From: Astrothelium macrocarpum | Taxonomy: Eukaryota; Ascomycota; Dothideomycetes; Trypetheliales; Trypetheliaceae | Direction of reading: 5' to 3' | Length of the DNA: 64,000 nucleotides | Assembly (NCBI GenBank): GCA_021030915.1 | Contig: JAGEMR010000002.1 | Location: 248,001-312,000 of the forward strand | Shown here: positions 11,211 to 22,953 of the stretch, in pieces | Position numbering within the stretch: position 1 is the first letter of the stretch | How the letters are laid out: every line of letters begins with the position of its first letter | The notes under the pieces: generated by a model | What the model saw: only the letters and a program-made list of their open reading frames with translations | What the model was told of the DNA's origin: nothing | Databases searched by the model: none | Program-made: the position numbers and the translations under genes

Positions 11211-14200
11211 ATGGACCAGGAAGGTGACGACCTTCGTCGCAGCTCTTCCCTTAATTCTGCAGTCTCTAGCCGACGCTCGAGTGCTATCCGTGTCAAGCCT
11301 CGGAAATACGGTTCGAATGCCTCGCTACAGCCCAATTCGGCCGATGGCGACAAGAGTCTTACGTCTTTTCCCTCACTCTCCCCTTCCCCAGAGACATCTC
11401 CATCAGCAAGCCGCCAAAACATCAATGGACACCTCTTGTCGACCTCGTCTCCAAAATCCACGGCAGTCGTTGACCGGGAACAGGAGGGCAGATATAACAG
11501 GGACAAGCAGAACTTGGTCGGAACTTTGATCGCTACACCGTCCCGCCAGCCAAGCCGTGCTGCGCTATTTGATGACACTCCAAAGGATTCTCCAGGGGTT
11601 CCTGGAAATCTACATCTTTCAGAAGATGACAAACTTCGACAACTCATCGCGAAGAGCGGGTCTATTAATCTTGTTCGCCAGCTTGCCAACGACCTTGCTC
11701 AGAGAGACGCCCAGGTAACAGCCCTAAGACGAAGGGCAGAAGAGCGAGAGCGATTACTACGAAAGATGCTAAGGGAGTGTGACGTTTCGAACCTGGATAT
11801 TGAAAAGCGATTAAGGGAACTGGAACGGAGAGGTGCTGGTGAAGAATCCAATAGATCACAAAAGGGAAAAGAGCATTCAAGGACCCGTAATAAGAGCGAC
11901 GACATGGGTTTACGCGCAGATGCGAGTATGAATGATAGAGTTGGCTTGGCATTGAATGAGGCTGTAACCTCAAATACTGGTGATCGGGATCAAGTAATAG
12001 CTAATGATGTGGACGACACTGGAGACCAGGAAGCTACCATTCGAGCGAAGAAGCAGACAATTCAAAACCGTGGAGAAGACTACTCACGCCACTCTACATT
12101 ATCTTCGACCACAGATACCAGCAAGGGATGGAAGGGATATTTGTGGCCTGGGACACTCGGAAGTCAACACAGTAGTGGGCGAAATAGTATTCAATCCAAT
12201 GCCGACCAAGGATCCAGACCGCCGACTAGGTCAAGAGCTGCGACCATAAATCAACCACGAATGAGTGTTTTGAATGAGGGTGTGTTCAAACCACCACCTC
12301 CAGCTTTACTTCGCACTGCCAGTAGTACAGCGACGTTTGGAGGTGGCTTAAATCAGTCAGAGAACCGTATCAAGTCATCGAGCTCCATGGCAAACTGGGC
12401 TACCAAAATCTTTGCAGGGACCAGCCATGGTAAAAACGACAAAATAAGCACTTTTAGAGGTCGTTCTATTGGAGAAAATGACCTGGGGGGACGCTCCTCC
12501 TCTCGCACGTCAGTGAAAACGTCAAATTCAGCTAACAAACCTGTTGGATCAAGAATGGAAATTACGAGAACGGGCACAATGAAAGGATCTTTGGCGCCAA
12601 GTAGAACGTTCAGAGTCGGTTCGCCTGAAAACAAAAGAGTCACGAGTACGGCTCTGGGTCCAGCGAGTCCATCCAGTCTCGACAATGTCACGAACCTCGG
12701 TCCAGTTGAGATGGACACAATATTACCAGAAGAATCGAGACCGCCAACACTCGCGCAATTGCACTACAACATGAGCGATGGTGGTGAGTATTTGACTGAT
12801 CGATTTGGCTTCATATACGATCAACGTCGCAAGAAGAGACAAGCAGAAGCTGCTGCAGCTCTTCAGAAAGACAAGAGGAACAGTGGTGTTGAGACTCTAG
12901 GAAGTGCTCGAGATGTTCTTACGGCTGCAGGCGAGGACGAGGCGGTCTTTTCTGCAGACGAAACCAGTCCTCGACCGGAGACGCCAGCTTCACATCAGGA
13001 GGAGTTGGGAGGAAGAAAAAACAAACGATGGCAGGATTACTTGAAACTCGCTAATTTCCCTACCGAGCTCTTGGCTCACACCCCAGTGCCTGCTCCCATA
13101 ACCAATGTCGATGGTGCTGAGGTGGAGGAAGATGCAACGACTGGCGGTGCGCCAAAAGTCATGATCGAAAAGCAAGGCTCCATGCCTGTTCTGAGTGTCA
13201 ACCCAGAGCCGTCAGAGACGCGCATTGTGTCGGGGAATGCAGAGTTTGCGGCCTCAGTGCGGACAATGGGCAACGCAACGCCGGTCGATGCGCTCAATCA
13301 CATCAACAAGCAGTCGGATCCGGTCAAGTCACTACTACAGCAGCTCACGGAGGTGCATGATTCTCTGCAACGAGAGAAGACTGTCCGATGGAATGACTTT
13401 CTTCGTAAAGTACGAGCTGAACGTCGGCTAGAGCAAGAAGCAGCTTCAAACGATGGACGACCCATTAATATGGCAATGCCTGAAGTGTCTCTCACCGACG
13501 GAGAGGTCGTCGGCGTTGCAGGTCTGGGAAACAAAGGAAAAGTCGGGCGAGCCAAATGGAAAGAGTTCAAGTCTCTGGTTCTCGGTGGTATCCCCGTTGC
13601 CTATCGCGCCAAGATTTGGGCCGAATGTTGTGGTGCATCAGCAGCACGAATCCCAGGATATTACGAAGATCTCGTCACCAGTGGTGCCGACGATCCCAGC
13701 ATCGTTACCCAAATCCAAATGGACATTACTCGAACATTGACCGACAACATTTATTTTCGTCGCGGTCCCGGCATTCACAAATTAAACGAAGTGCTTGTTG
13801 CCTACTCTCGACGCAACCCCGAAGTGGGCTACTGCCAAGGCATGAACCTGATTACGGCTTGCCTGCTGCTGATCATGCCCACGGCAGAAGATGCCTTCTG
13901 GCTCCTCGCGTCCATGATCGAGAGCATCCTGCCTCAAGGCTATTACGATCATTCGCTTCTAACTTCACGTGCAGACCAACATGTGCTGCGCCAGTATGTG
14001 TCGGAGCTGCTGCCCAAGCTCTCAGGGCACCTCGACGATCTCGGCATTGAGCTTGAAGCGCTTTCATTCCAGTGGTTCCTCAGCGTCTTCACGGACTGCC
14101 TCAGCGCGGAGGCGCTCTTCCGTGTGTGGGACGTGGTGCTGTGCATTAACGACGGCTCAACCTTTCTGTTCCAAGTTGCGCTTGCGCTGCTGAAGCTTAA

Positions 14201-14639
14201 TGAGGGTGCGTTACTGGAATGCGACAGCCCGGCGGGAATATATCATTACATCAATCACCAGATGACGAACCATGCAATCAGTATTGATGGATTGATTCAT
14301 GCCTCTGAGGCGCTGAAAAAGGACGTAAAGAGGGAAGAAGTGCAAGAGAGGCGGAAACGAGCGGTGGAACAGGAATTGCAGTTCATTAGGCAGCGAGAGG
14401 AAGCGGTTAGTGAAGCAATGCGGGAGAGGAAGAAGGGGAAGATGAGGGCTGGCGAGAGAAACGGAGACGCGGATGGTGCTGGGAATGCGGATAGTGGTGC
14501 GAGTGAGGACTTGGAGGTGCCCATCAGGAGCAGTCGCAGCTCGAGTGTGGCGCCTGAGGAGGTAGAGGAGGCAGAGGGAGTAGGGATGACTTGGAGACAG
14601 CCAATGCCGATTGATGAGGAAGCAGAGTGGAGGGCATGA
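11211..14639 (+). CDS. TBC-domain Rab GTPase-activating protein
   Basis: Accelerates GTP hydrolysis by a Rab GTPase in membrane traffic. Single exon, 1142 aa; the start is the ATG at 11211, since the codon before it is GTG. The N-terminal 700 residues are Ser/Arg-rich and disordered with a short coiled coil (about 150-200). The TBC domain spans about residues 785-1030: GIPVAYRAKIWAECCG, then the arginine-finger motif IQMDITRT, the glutamine-finger motif GYCQGMN, and FSVF-like FLSVFTDCLSAEALFRVWD. Both catalytic fingers are present, so it should be active. The C-terminal tail is highly charged and helical. It resembles Gyp2/Gyp3-class fungal GAPs, but the Rab target cannot be read from sequence. 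The coding strand becomes strongly purine-rich over the last 300 bp. Confidence 0.93.
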   Translation: MDQEGDDLRRSSSLNSAVSSRRSSAIRVKPRKYGSNASLQPNSADGDKSLTSFPSLSPSPETSPSASRQNINGHLLSTSSPKSTAVVDREQEGRYNRDKQNLVGTLIATPSRQPSRAALFDDTPKDSPGVPGNLHLSEDDKLRQLIAKSGSINLVRQLANDLAQRDAQVTALRRRAEERERLLRKMLRECDVSNLDIEKRLRELERRGAGEESNRSQKGKEHSRTRNKSDDMGLRADASMNDRVGLALNEAVTSNTGDRDQVIANDVDDTGDQEATIRAKKQTIQNRGEDYSRHSTLSSTTDTSKGWKGYLWPGTLGSQHSSGRNSIQSNADQGSRPPTRSRAATINQPRMSVLNEGVFKPPPPALLRTASSTATFGGGLNQSENRIKSSSSMANWATKIFAGTSHGKNDKISTFRGRSIGENDLGGRSSSRTSVKTSNSANKPVGSRMEITRTGTMKGSLAPSRTFRVGSPENKRVTSTALGPASPSSLDNVTNLGPVEMDTILPEESRPPTLAQLHYNMSDGGEYLTDRFGFIYDQRRKKRQAEAAAALQKDKRNSGVETLGSARDVLTAAGEDEAVFSADETSPRPETPASHQEELGGRKNKRWQDYLKLANFPTELLAHTPVPAPITNVDGAEVEEDATTGGAPKVMIEKQGSMPVLSVNPEPSETRIVSGNAEFAASVRTMGNATPVDALNHINKQSDPVKSLLQQLTEVHDSLQREKTVRWNDFLRKVRAERRLEQEAASNDGRPINMAMPEVSLTDGEVVGVAGLGNKGKVGRAKWKEFKSLVLGGIPVAYRAKIWAECCGASAARIPGYYEDLVTSGADDPSIVTQIQMDITRTLTDNIYFRRGPGIHKLNEVLVAYSRRNPEVGYCQGMNLITACLLLIMPTAEDAFWLLASMIESILPQGYYDHSLLTSRADQHVLRQYVSELLPKLSGHLDDLGIELEALSFQWFLSVFTDCLSAEALFRVWDVVLCINDGSTFLFQVALALLKLNEGALLECDSPAGIYHYINHQMTNHAISIDGLIHASEALKKDVKREEVQERRKRAVEQELQFIRQREEAVSEAMRERKKGKMRAGERNGDADGAGNADSGASEDLEVPIRSSRSSSVAPEEVEEAEGVGMTWRQPMPIDEEAEWRA

Positions 14640-15454
14640 AGAATGCGAATACGGCTTGTTTTCTTTACTTTACAATATACCCCGAGACGGTTTGGTGAGC
14701 GTTTTGTTGTGGTGGTGGTGGTGATGGTGATAGTGATAGTGATGGTGGAGCAAGGTTGGTCGTACGTCGTCATGCCCATGTTAGGGGTATGAGGCGAAAG
14801 TTTGGTACGGTAGATTGTCACCACGTTCTAAGCAATCGAAGCATCGTGCATCGAGCCCAAAGCCATGAATTCGACAGCAGTGCCAGGCAAGCATGATCCC
14901 CGCATACAGGTCGTGTCGCGCGCAGAGACATGGTACACGATTACCCGCTGGGGCAAGCCGGGGCAATCGCGTATCTCCAAGTCAAATCAGCGACCAGGGC
15001 CACAAATCTGGAGGTCGACAATGGGCAGGGATGCGTAGCAAGCCCACAGTTCCGAGGGTTCGTCGACCGGTTCCGAGGGTTGTGGCAGCATTAAGGTGCA
15101 ACCCTGGCGCACGGCATCTGCTGCGCGGGCGAGATGACGGGAATTAATCAAATTAGGTTTACCTGCTTTCTCTTCTATCTAAATGTCCGAGATGGGCCTC
15201 AGTCAGGCTGCCTGCTCTGTCCTTGCCACGCCCTCGTCCTGCAACCGGCCATCACGAGCCTCCGAGCCATCTCTGCGGGCTGAAACGCTGATCGGGCTGT
15301 CGCTGCTGCGCGACCAGGGTTGCGAAGGGCAGATGTGAGATCTCGCCGCACGAGGCGCAATGCTTCCATCTCAAATCCAGGGTATTAGCCTTCAGAGATC
15401 CAGCCGGTCGAGAGCTCGCTGTGCCGCCCCGTCCTCCTCCACCGCAGCAGAGCG
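14640..15454. other. Intergenic interval with trinucleotide-like repeat
   Basis: About 14703-14748 is an imperfect GTG/GAT microsatellite just past the TBC stop. The rest contains no convincing frame and includes the leader of the TRF-like gene. Confidence 0.6.
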
Positions 15455-17425
15455 ATGAACCAGCACATGGTGTCGCCCAGTCCGCCGAATCACCAGAGCG
15501 AGAGCGTCGACTCGTATCCCACTCCTGCCTCCACCTTGGATGCCAATGGCCCCTTTGTGCAAGCTGCCTACGCTTTTGCGCCTCAGCACCACTACCAACA
15601 GGCTAATCGCTCGCTGCATGGCCCTTACACTGCCGGCTTCGGCACGCCAGCTTTAGCATATCCCACCCAATCCTACGCCACCACTACCACCACCACCACC
15701 GCTTCCACTGCGCTGGAGTGGGACAATTCCACGAGCCAGCTGCCTACCACCAACGGTTACTATTCTTTGGATCCCACTCTGCATTTGAAGCTTCAAAGCT
15801 TGCCTATGCTTGACAGCTTGGTGAGTCCACACTCTGACCACCCTTATTTTTTTTTTTTTTTTTTTTTCTCTCTTTCACCTATGTTGATGATACATATTTA
15901 TTCCTTGTAGGCCGCTCAGATCATCGCGACGTTTACAAGAAGCTCCTTCCCAGACATTGTCAATTTTGTCACCAGGCCAGAAAGCGACAAAGGCCAAGCC
16001 TATGCCACACTAAAAGCTCTTTTCGAAGATACCAAACGAATATACAGCCGGGACAATGCATTTCTCAATCATACCTTACTTGGTCTGCATGAGCTGCAAC
16101 AACAAGAGACCATTCGAAAGGCAAATCTGGCCACCTTCATGTCCAGTATATTCGGCAACAGCAATGACGTGAATGTATATTACCTACACAATAATTTCTT
16201 GGACACGTTTGTTCCTTATGGCTCGCGTATGCTCAAATGGCATGCTGCCATCTTCCTGGAGCTCAAGACACAGGCCTATATTTCTGCTGTTTTCAATAGA
16301 GGAATGCCTAGAGAAGATATGATACAAGATTTATTTCCTCCCGATATGGATACGCGATTACTGGCGCGTCGACCGGATGCCAAGCAATTGGTCCCGAGCG
16401 AACATGAGTTCATTACACGCATGAGTACGCGTCGCTATTATCTTCTTGCAGAAAATTCTTCTCCACAACCCTTGACGCTTCTGGCGCGGAAATACGACTG
16501 GACGGATTTCTTGAAAGAATTTAGCCACAATGTCAGCAAAAATCTAGATGGGTCCAATTCCTATCCTCAACGCACAAACTATACAAATTATCTCGACGCC
16601 TCCCCATACAGGGATTCTCAATATTCTTCGGGAACAACGCGACCACCGCCAACAAACGACATGCCACCACCCATGCATACGCCCTTTCGTAGCTCTTCCC
16701 TCGACTCCCAGCCCACCCTCATCGGGCCCTCCAACGGCGTCTTCAATACCTTTCCCCAACCTACCGCATCTCCCGTCCCCTCGGACTCCCGGCCCCTCCA
16801 CTCGCTCATTCGCTCCGCCAGCAACCCCTCCACCACCACCACCACCCCATCCCCCATCTCCTCCGACGCCACACAATCCCTCTTCAACCGCGGCCGCACA
16901 TCCTCCGCCGCCTCCGCACCCACCAGCACTCCCGCCCAAGCCAAGAACCCCGCCATCGCCTCCTCCACCACCACCACAACGACATCCGCAACGCACCCGT
17001 CCCCACGCCGGCCCTGGACGCCCGACGAGGAAACGGCGCTCCTCGCGGGCCTCGAGCGCGTCGGCGGGCCGCACTGGTCGGCCATCCTGGCGCTGTACGG
17101 CGCGGGCGGCACGCTGTCCGAGGTGCTCAAGGACCGCAACCAGGTGCAGCTCAAGGACAAGGCGCGCAACCTGAAGCTGTGGTTCCTGAAGAGCGGGCGC
17201 GAGGTGCCGCCCAGCCTGAAGGGCGTGACGGGCGAGCTGAAGGTCAAGGATGGCGCGAGGGGTGGCGCTGCTGCTGGTGCTGGTGGGGGTGCTGGGGTGC
17301 TTGGGGATGTCAGGCCGGGAGAGGGGAGGAAGCAGAGTACGGGGAGTAGTGTGAGTGAGGGGAGTTCGTCGGGGAAGCGGCCGTCGAGCGATGTTGGCGG
17401 TGGGGTTGTGAAGAGGGTGAGGTGA
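15455..17425 (+). CDS. TRF/Tbf1-like telomere-repeat-binding protein with telobox Myb domain
   Basis: Predicted double-stranded TTAGGG-binding protein. Exons 15455-15820 and 15911-17425 give 626 aa. The 90-nt phase-0 intron has GTGAGT, TTGTAG and a 22-base T run. After a Pro/Gln/Thr-rich start, residues about 123-350 form an all-helical region like the TRF homology dimerisation domain (AAQIIATFTRSSFPDIVNF; LHELQQQETIRKANLATFM). A low-complexity Ser/Thr/Pro linker follows. A single Myb/SANT repeat lies at about 487-545 (RRPWTPDEETALLAGLERVG) and ends in the telobox VQLKDKARNLK. The position that is Trp in the common VDLKDKWRN form is Ala here; I believe this occurs in other fungal Tbf1/Taz1 relatives. 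Codons over the Myb domain are much more GC-rich than upstream. Taz1-like and TrfA-like names are alternatives. Confidence 0.85.
15847..15868. repeat. Poly-T tract (22) inside intron
   Basis: Uninterrupted T run upstream of the acceptor in the TRF-like gene intron. It may serve as a long polypyrimidine tract; its length in the assembly is uncertain. Confidence 0.9.
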
Positions 17426-19183
17426 GGAAGTGGGTGGTGGTGGCATGTTGGAAATTTGGATATTCTACCGTACCTACCCTCCACAATTTCTACTCGAATC
17501 GGCTATACTGCGCTGACACGATTTTTGTCATCTCGCCTTCCTGTTGGTTGCGAGTTTGGTCTTCATGTCCGTGCAACCTGACAGATTCCAAGGACTCGAC
17601 ATCTGGTCTTTGCGGACGGTCTTACTCATACCTTCAGCCATTTCGTCTCTCCTATCCATATTCCACAAATATCGGCAAATCATTTTTCAACACATCGTCG
17701 CTACACGCTCTGCATTTCTCGAAACAATCTTGATGACATCTTCGACAAGACCTCTTTCATTCCAAGTTTTGGGCGGCTATCTCTGCATTGATTTCTCTTC
17801 AATCGTGCCGTTGGCTCAAGCCCAACATCATTGCACAGCGTTGGGTTCTTTTAGGTGGCATGATTTTTCGTACGGTCGCTTTCATCCCTGAAACTAAGGA
17901 TTTTTTTGCGTTGCTAAAAAGTTACCTTTGACGCTTGCCCTTTCTAGGGTCGGATTGGTGTTCTATACAAGAAGAAGGGCGGGGATTTACCATACAGGGA
18001 AAACGCATTTGTTGGCTTCTTTGTTTGTTTTCTTTTCTTCTGTTGCCTTTCAGCAAATTGGGACCAGCTTCGAGTTTGGAGTGGATGTGTTACTGAATTG
18101 GACTGGGCACGACTCGTGTTCATACATGTCGAGACCTAGAATTGAATGGGGAGAACAAGTGTTTCTTCTCTCAAATATTCCGATTGAAACCACAAATTGA
18201 TTCACTCTGTACATCCAGCAAGCTCTATAGGCTAAGCCTCATGACTCTTTCTCATACGGAGAAGAGAAAACAGTGGGGTAGAACATTCGGATCTAGCCAC
18301 TTCAATTATCAAGCTTCGAGTGTCCAATCCAAATCAACCCTTGGGTATTCAATAAGTACCAGCCCCACAGAACACCGCCTACATGCGTGTGTCTACAACG
18401 CATAACAAGAAGATGTAACATTTGATGCTCACTGAACGAGTACTTCTAGATAATGTGGTAATATTTATTTGTCGGCTTGTTTTAAATCGTCCCACCCTCG
18501 GACGTCTACCTGGGTACTTTTAAAGCCCCAGAATGCGGCAAGCCTCCCAACATCAGGCTATATAGAAATACCTTCGCCTAGACCAGGAATAAGTCCTGGA
18601 TCCCTCGCCCAGGCGAATCGCTGACGACCTGTGCATCGCGATGATTTTGGCAAACACTAAACCCATGCCGGTATAATGTATCGTGATAACGTAGACAGTG
18701 AAATTTTATGAGACGCCTTGAGCAGATAATTTTCAGCCCCAAGGTCGGATCAATGCCTCGCTCATCGGGAGAAGGCTTCCATAGACATTAGGAAATAAGG
18801 GATCTTTGACCTCGTGTTTTTTTTTTTTTTTTTTTGTGTGGTTGATGGGTTGCATACATACATTGATAAGGATCTTGAAGCAAAACCTGTCCTTTTTCGC
18901 ATGGAACTGACATAATTCATAGCGCATAGGGAAATAGGAACGTCTTGAGCCGGCCAATAAGACTCGGGTCCAAAAATGAGACCTGTTCGGTCAAGCCAGG
19001 ACGTGCACACATAGGCAACCAGTCAAATCCACCGAGACATAACATTCAAGAAGTGGTAGTATTTCGAGCGTCAGAGACCAGTGGTAACCAGGGATGGCGA
19101 ATCATCACATAGCGTCTGCAGTATTTTTCAACAAACATTGCAGGACCTTGGCCTGATATTTAACAGGAATCCTAACTCGATAG
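17426..19183. other. Gene-free interval between convergent genes
   Basis: About 1.75 kb with only short frames and no recognisable protein. It contains a 20-base T run at 18816-18835. It presumably holds both 3' UTRs. Confidence 0.6.
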
Positions 19184-20361
19184 TCAGCCAAGGGGTGGAC
19201 AGTGAGGACAGGACGATATCCTAAAATAAGATGAGCTTGCTGCTGAGTACTGTTTACGCAGTGTACAACTACTCACTCTCGATTTCGGGTCAGTCCATGG
19301 GTACAATACGACACAAACGATTGGTCAGGGTCTCCAAGATTATCCGGCTCATAAACGACCTCAGTTTCCGTGAATTTCTCAAAGGTAGCTTGCATCGGTG
19401 GTGAACTTTGAGGTCCCAGGGGCGGGCTCTGATATCCAGGGGGTGGATCCTGATACCCAGGGCGCGGTCCTTGATAGCCAGACTGCCATGTATTTCCTTG
19501 ATGTGGTGTAGAGTATTGTTGATCCAGAGGAGGTGACTGCTGCTGGGGTACGAATTGTCGCGGCGTGGAAAATGGATTCGAGGGCGGGAAAATCTGTTGA
19601 CCAGGGGCCGACTGCTGTTGGCCGGGGAAAGCTTGGTGCGACGAAGATTGACGTTGAGGCGGCAAATGTTGCCGAGCAGGCGGAAATTGCTGCTGGGCGA
19701 ATGACGGTTGCCGAAGCGGTTGTTGAGGAACAAAGTCCTGATTGGGAGCTGAGTACTGTTGTGCGAAGTGCTGTTGCTGCTGAGGATACTGTCCCGGAAG
19801 TGGATTCTGTTGCATGAGTGGCGGCTGGGGGGAACCATATGGTCTATTCGTCTGCTGAGGAGCTTCTGCGAAACCATCGCCATATTGTTGTCCTTGTTGA
19901 TAGAATGCTGTGCTCTGGTAATACGAAGCACTCTCGCCAGGCAATCCACTGCTGGAACTGGACGAGGCGAAGTATCTGGTACTGGCTGAAGAGCCGCCAG
20001 TGTAAGATGTCTGGCTGGATTGGCGGGAAGGAGTGTAGCCAACAGAGCTTAGCGAATGAGGTGGTGAGCTTGAACTCCCAGTGACATTTCCAGGAGTGAA
20101 CCGGCTTTGGGGACTCTGCTGCAGGCCAAAACTGTTTTGACGACTCGAAGCTGTGGGCTGTGGGGTATAAGGTTGTGGCTCTGCAGCATCATTAGAGCTT
20201 GAGGTCCGTTTAGAAGACTTCTTTCGTTTCTCGGTAAATCCCCTGTGCCCTGGTTCATGATATTGGTGTCCAGAGTCATCTTCGGAAGATGGCATTCCAT
20301 TATTTGAAGCTTTCGGCTTCGCCGCGACATGCAAACGAAGCTTTTTCCAACTGCCCGACAT
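19184..20361 (-). CDS. Pro/Gln/Ser-rich disordered protein, function unknown
   Basis: ATG at 20361 (the frame upstream begins with TTG). The first exon, 20361-19277, encodes about 361 residues: a basic N-terminus (MSGSWKKLRLHVAAKPK) that could bind nucleic acid or localise the protein, then a long Q/P/S-rich low-complexity region with QQQ runs, then an acidic end (TETEVVYEPDNLGDPDQSF). The first stop overlaps a perfect GTGAGT donor (19276-19271), so an intron to TTTTAG at 19221 is likely and would add about 12 residues, ending at 19184. Another frame of that last segment is open for 38 codons and looks protein-like, so the true 3' structure is unsettled. No family recognised; possibly a transcription-related or condensate-forming protein. 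Confidence 0.6.
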
Positions 20362-20962
20362 TATCAAGAATCACTGACTAGAGATACACTCCAAGATCTT
20401 TGGGAAATTCAAGGGTGATGTTGCTGACAACAGAGCCAATGCCTAGCCACCAGAGCAGAGGTACGGATTTCCATGTACCTCTAATGCCGCCCAGGAGCAA
20501 AGTTGGCAGCTGTCAAACAATTGTGGACCCAATTTCTTGGAAATCTTTGGAGCCAGGTAGTCGTTAGCTGAACCTTTCCAGGTGTGGGGGGGCGGTGCCA
20601 CGTAAATAAGAAAATTGATGGGCGAAAAACGCCAGCGTGAAAGCCATAGCCATCTGAACGAGCCATGCAAAATATTGACCTTAACCCCTGAGAGGGCGCC
20701 AGCAGTTGCTGCCTAAAATCGACAAAAGGGCAGAGCCTCAATGATACGGCAAGGCTTTCTTGTCGATAATCCGCCGTGCCCGAAGTACAGAAGTGATGAA
20801 GCGTGATTGGAGGATACTGACGAGGCTTATGCAGATCTGCCTCGTTTCCGCCTAGCTACATCAGGTGGAGAAATCTGCGAAGGAGCCGATTCTCTTCGCT
20901 GGGGCTATGCTCCTTCGCCATCTTGTATCCTAAAGGGCAAGAATCTGTGTATGTAAAAAGTA
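20362..20962. promoter_or_regulatory. Divergent promoter interval
   Basis: 601 bp between the divergent P/Q-rich and DUF6594 genes. No frame is supported and no specific elements are assigned. Confidence 0.5.
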
Positions 20963-22231
20963 ATGGATCGCACATCCACGAGCGGTCGGCTGCAAAGCTC
21001 TATGCAAGACTTTCGCAGAGTTCGAGCTCCATTTCCACAACCCGTATTTTCAGGCTCCCCGAGATTTTTGGTGGAAGAATACGCTCGTCCTAGCCAAGGT
21101 CATCATTTTGGATGGTCGAACAATATGGCTATGCCTCCAAGAGTAGCGGATATGACCATGAATTCTCGGGCTTATCCACAAACATACGAGCAAGCAAATT
21201 TACCCCCACAAGTCCAAGAATGGGCATCTTCCACAGTAGTTGGCTCTTCGATATCGCCAATTCAATCGGTCGATAGCGGTTTTGCGAACAAAATGGACAC
21301 AGCCGAGAATCTCAATGAAGAAATGCCACAAGCGACTGGACCTACGTTAGACAGAGCAAAACAGGATAGGCAAGCATGGAGATACAAGGGGTATCCGGCT
21401 TTTGCAACAATGCTCGCATCCTCGGATGACGCGTTTGTGGTGCGTCGTTTTGGAAAGGTCCATGCAAGGACAATTCTGATGCTTCAAAATGAAATTGTCC
21501 GGTTAGAATGTGAATTGGAAGAAGAAGACCGAGCGTGCCAAAATCAGATACTGGAAAAAGGCCAAGAATATTTGGCAAACAGCGGGAGCTTTGAGAATGA
21601 TGAGCATCATCGACCCAAGAGAATGCGAATACTGTACGATCTAGTACCACTGCTGGAAAAATACGATCGATTAGTCTGGTTCCACTCAGAATTGAAGAAG
21701 AGACCTTCAGCACCAAAGGTAGCAGTTCAAAACGTCAAGAACTGGCTGGGAAACAATAAGAACGCGATTCATGATCCAGAACAGCAATTTATCAACCGAG
21801 AAGGAGACTTGGTGGCTCTCGTACACCGAGCAAAAACTCCGCTACGACGATTCGTCGAGCGTTTCGACTGGTTCAGATTAAACCGTGTTTTCCGGAAAAG
21901 GAGAGCAAAAGACCATCATTACACTTCCCACTATGACAGCGATACTTCTGTGTATGTCAGCGACACTGCGATCGATTTTGTCACGAATATGATCATCATG
22001 CTTGCTGGTCTCGCCATGCTCTTGGGTCCGGCATGGTGGCTGTCGACGGCAGATTCCTTGGATCTTCGACTTCGGATCATTTGCATTTTTGTCCCTCTCT
22101 TCATGTTACTACTCCTCCTCGTAGTACCCACAAGGCCCTTTGAGACGGTAGCAGCGACATCGGCATATGCAGCGGTTCTCATGGTATTCATGCAATTAGG
22201 AGGCAGTGGGTGCCCGCAGTGCTCTAGTTAG
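20963..22231 (+). CDS. DUF6594 family membrane protein
   Basis: Fungus-specific protein of unknown function. Single exon, 422 aa. The family core starts near residue 140 with the typical GYPAFATMLASSDDAFVVRRFG and the following ILMLQNEIVRLECELEEEDR helix, and runs through a charged coiled-coil region with a YDRLVWFHSELKK segment. The C-terminus has about three hydrophobic helices: TNMIIMLAGLAMLLGPAWWL, IICIFVPLFMLLLLLVV, and AYAAVLMVFMQL. This layout (cytosolic helical body, C-terminal membrane anchor) is standard for the family. The N-terminal 130 residues are disordered. It ends about 475 bp before the transposon. Confidence 0.88.
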   Translation: MDRTSTSGRLQSSMQDFRRVRAPFPQPVFSGSPRFLVEEYARPSQGHHFGWSNNMAMPPRVADMTMNSRAYPQTYEQANLPPQVQEWASSTVVGSSISPIQSVDSGFANKMDTAENLNEEMPQATGPTLDRAKQDRQAWRYKGYPAFATMLASSDDAFVVRRFGKVHARTILMLQNEIVRLECELEEEDRACQNQILEKGQEYLANSGSFENDEHHRPKRMRILYDLVPLLEKYDRLVWFHSELKKRPSAPKVAVQNVKNWLGNNKNAIHDPEQQFINREGDLVALVHRAKTPLRRFVERFDWFRLNRVFRKRRAKDHHYTSHYDSDTSVYVSDTAIDFVTNMIIMLAGLAMLLGPAWWLSTADSLDLRLRIICIFVPLFMLLLLLVVPTRPFETVAATSAYAAVLMVFMQLGGSGCPQCSS

Positions 22232-22706
22232 CATCTTCACTTCTATATATTGAGGTCTCACCAAACGTGCGTCAATTCCCCAGTAGTGTTGGATCTTGAG
22301 AAGCTTTTCCAATCCTGGAAGACCAAATTGATCGGAACGCTAGAGTGGCCTACCATTTCTCTTGTAAATTAGTGAGACAATGTGTAACATCCTGACCCTA
22401 CCATGGAGTGCCGCACACCCGTTTCCTGCTCACCATGTCCCTGCTCATTCACAAACAAACCTTACGCATATCCAGATCATGTCAATGAGATTCTGTGTGT
22501 TTATGAGGATCGAAGAGGTGGACATTGCAATGAAGTCAATTCATTGATCAACTCACGGCTCAATCTACCGCTCACTGTACCACCTACTCAATTGATATCT
22601 ACCTTTGTTGATGACTGAATCAATTATTCATCCAATTGATTATCCAATCAACCAATCGATTGGTCAGATACTACATTACTTTCTCGTCTGGTCACTCAAG
22701 TAACTA
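22232..22706. other. Intergenic flank left of transposon
   Basis: No gene. Around 22640-22670 are short overlapping inverted motifs built from CCAAT/ATTGG, possibly an older repeat remnant. The target TA is at 22705-22706. Confidence 0.5.
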
Positions 22707-22749
22707 AGTCGGGTGATGCGGAAATGGCCCACCCCCCGTAATGGCCCAC
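22707..22749 (+). repeat. Left terminal inverted repeat (43 bp)
   Basis: Perfect reverse complement of 24485-24527. It contains two direct copies of ATGGCCCACC (22724-22733 and 22741-22750, 17 bp apart), which may be transposase-binding half-sites. Confidence 0.97.
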
Positions 22750-22818
22750 CTCCACCACTTGATTTCGTCTCATTTAATTTCGCTAAATTCGCTCCACCAC
22801 CCACCACATTGTTCCAAT

Positions 22819-22953
22819 ATGGCTCTCCGCGATGGAATAATAGCTTCTGCTATCGCTGATTTTGAATCTGGAGTTTTTTCTTCAATAAATCAAACGGCTG
22901 ACGTGTACGGTTTGTTCAGAACCACCCTCAAAAGACGCATCCGAGGCCAGTAA
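22819..22953 (+). pseudogene. Transposase N-terminal remnant (pogo/Fot type)
   Basis: 44 codons from ATG (MALRDGIIASAIADFESG... ending TTLKRRIRGQ), then stop. This matches the psq-like helix-turn-helix that opens pogo/Fot transposases. Recognisable transposase sequence continues past the stop in the hypermutated region (about 22980-23210), so the gene is broken by point mutations rather than deleted. Confidence 0.85.

Noticed and set aside
16544..17484. Two minus-strand frames of about 300 codons opposite the telobox gene
   Set aside because: Low-complexity Gly/Pro/Arg products antisense to a GC-rich coding region; no domain and no splice logic.
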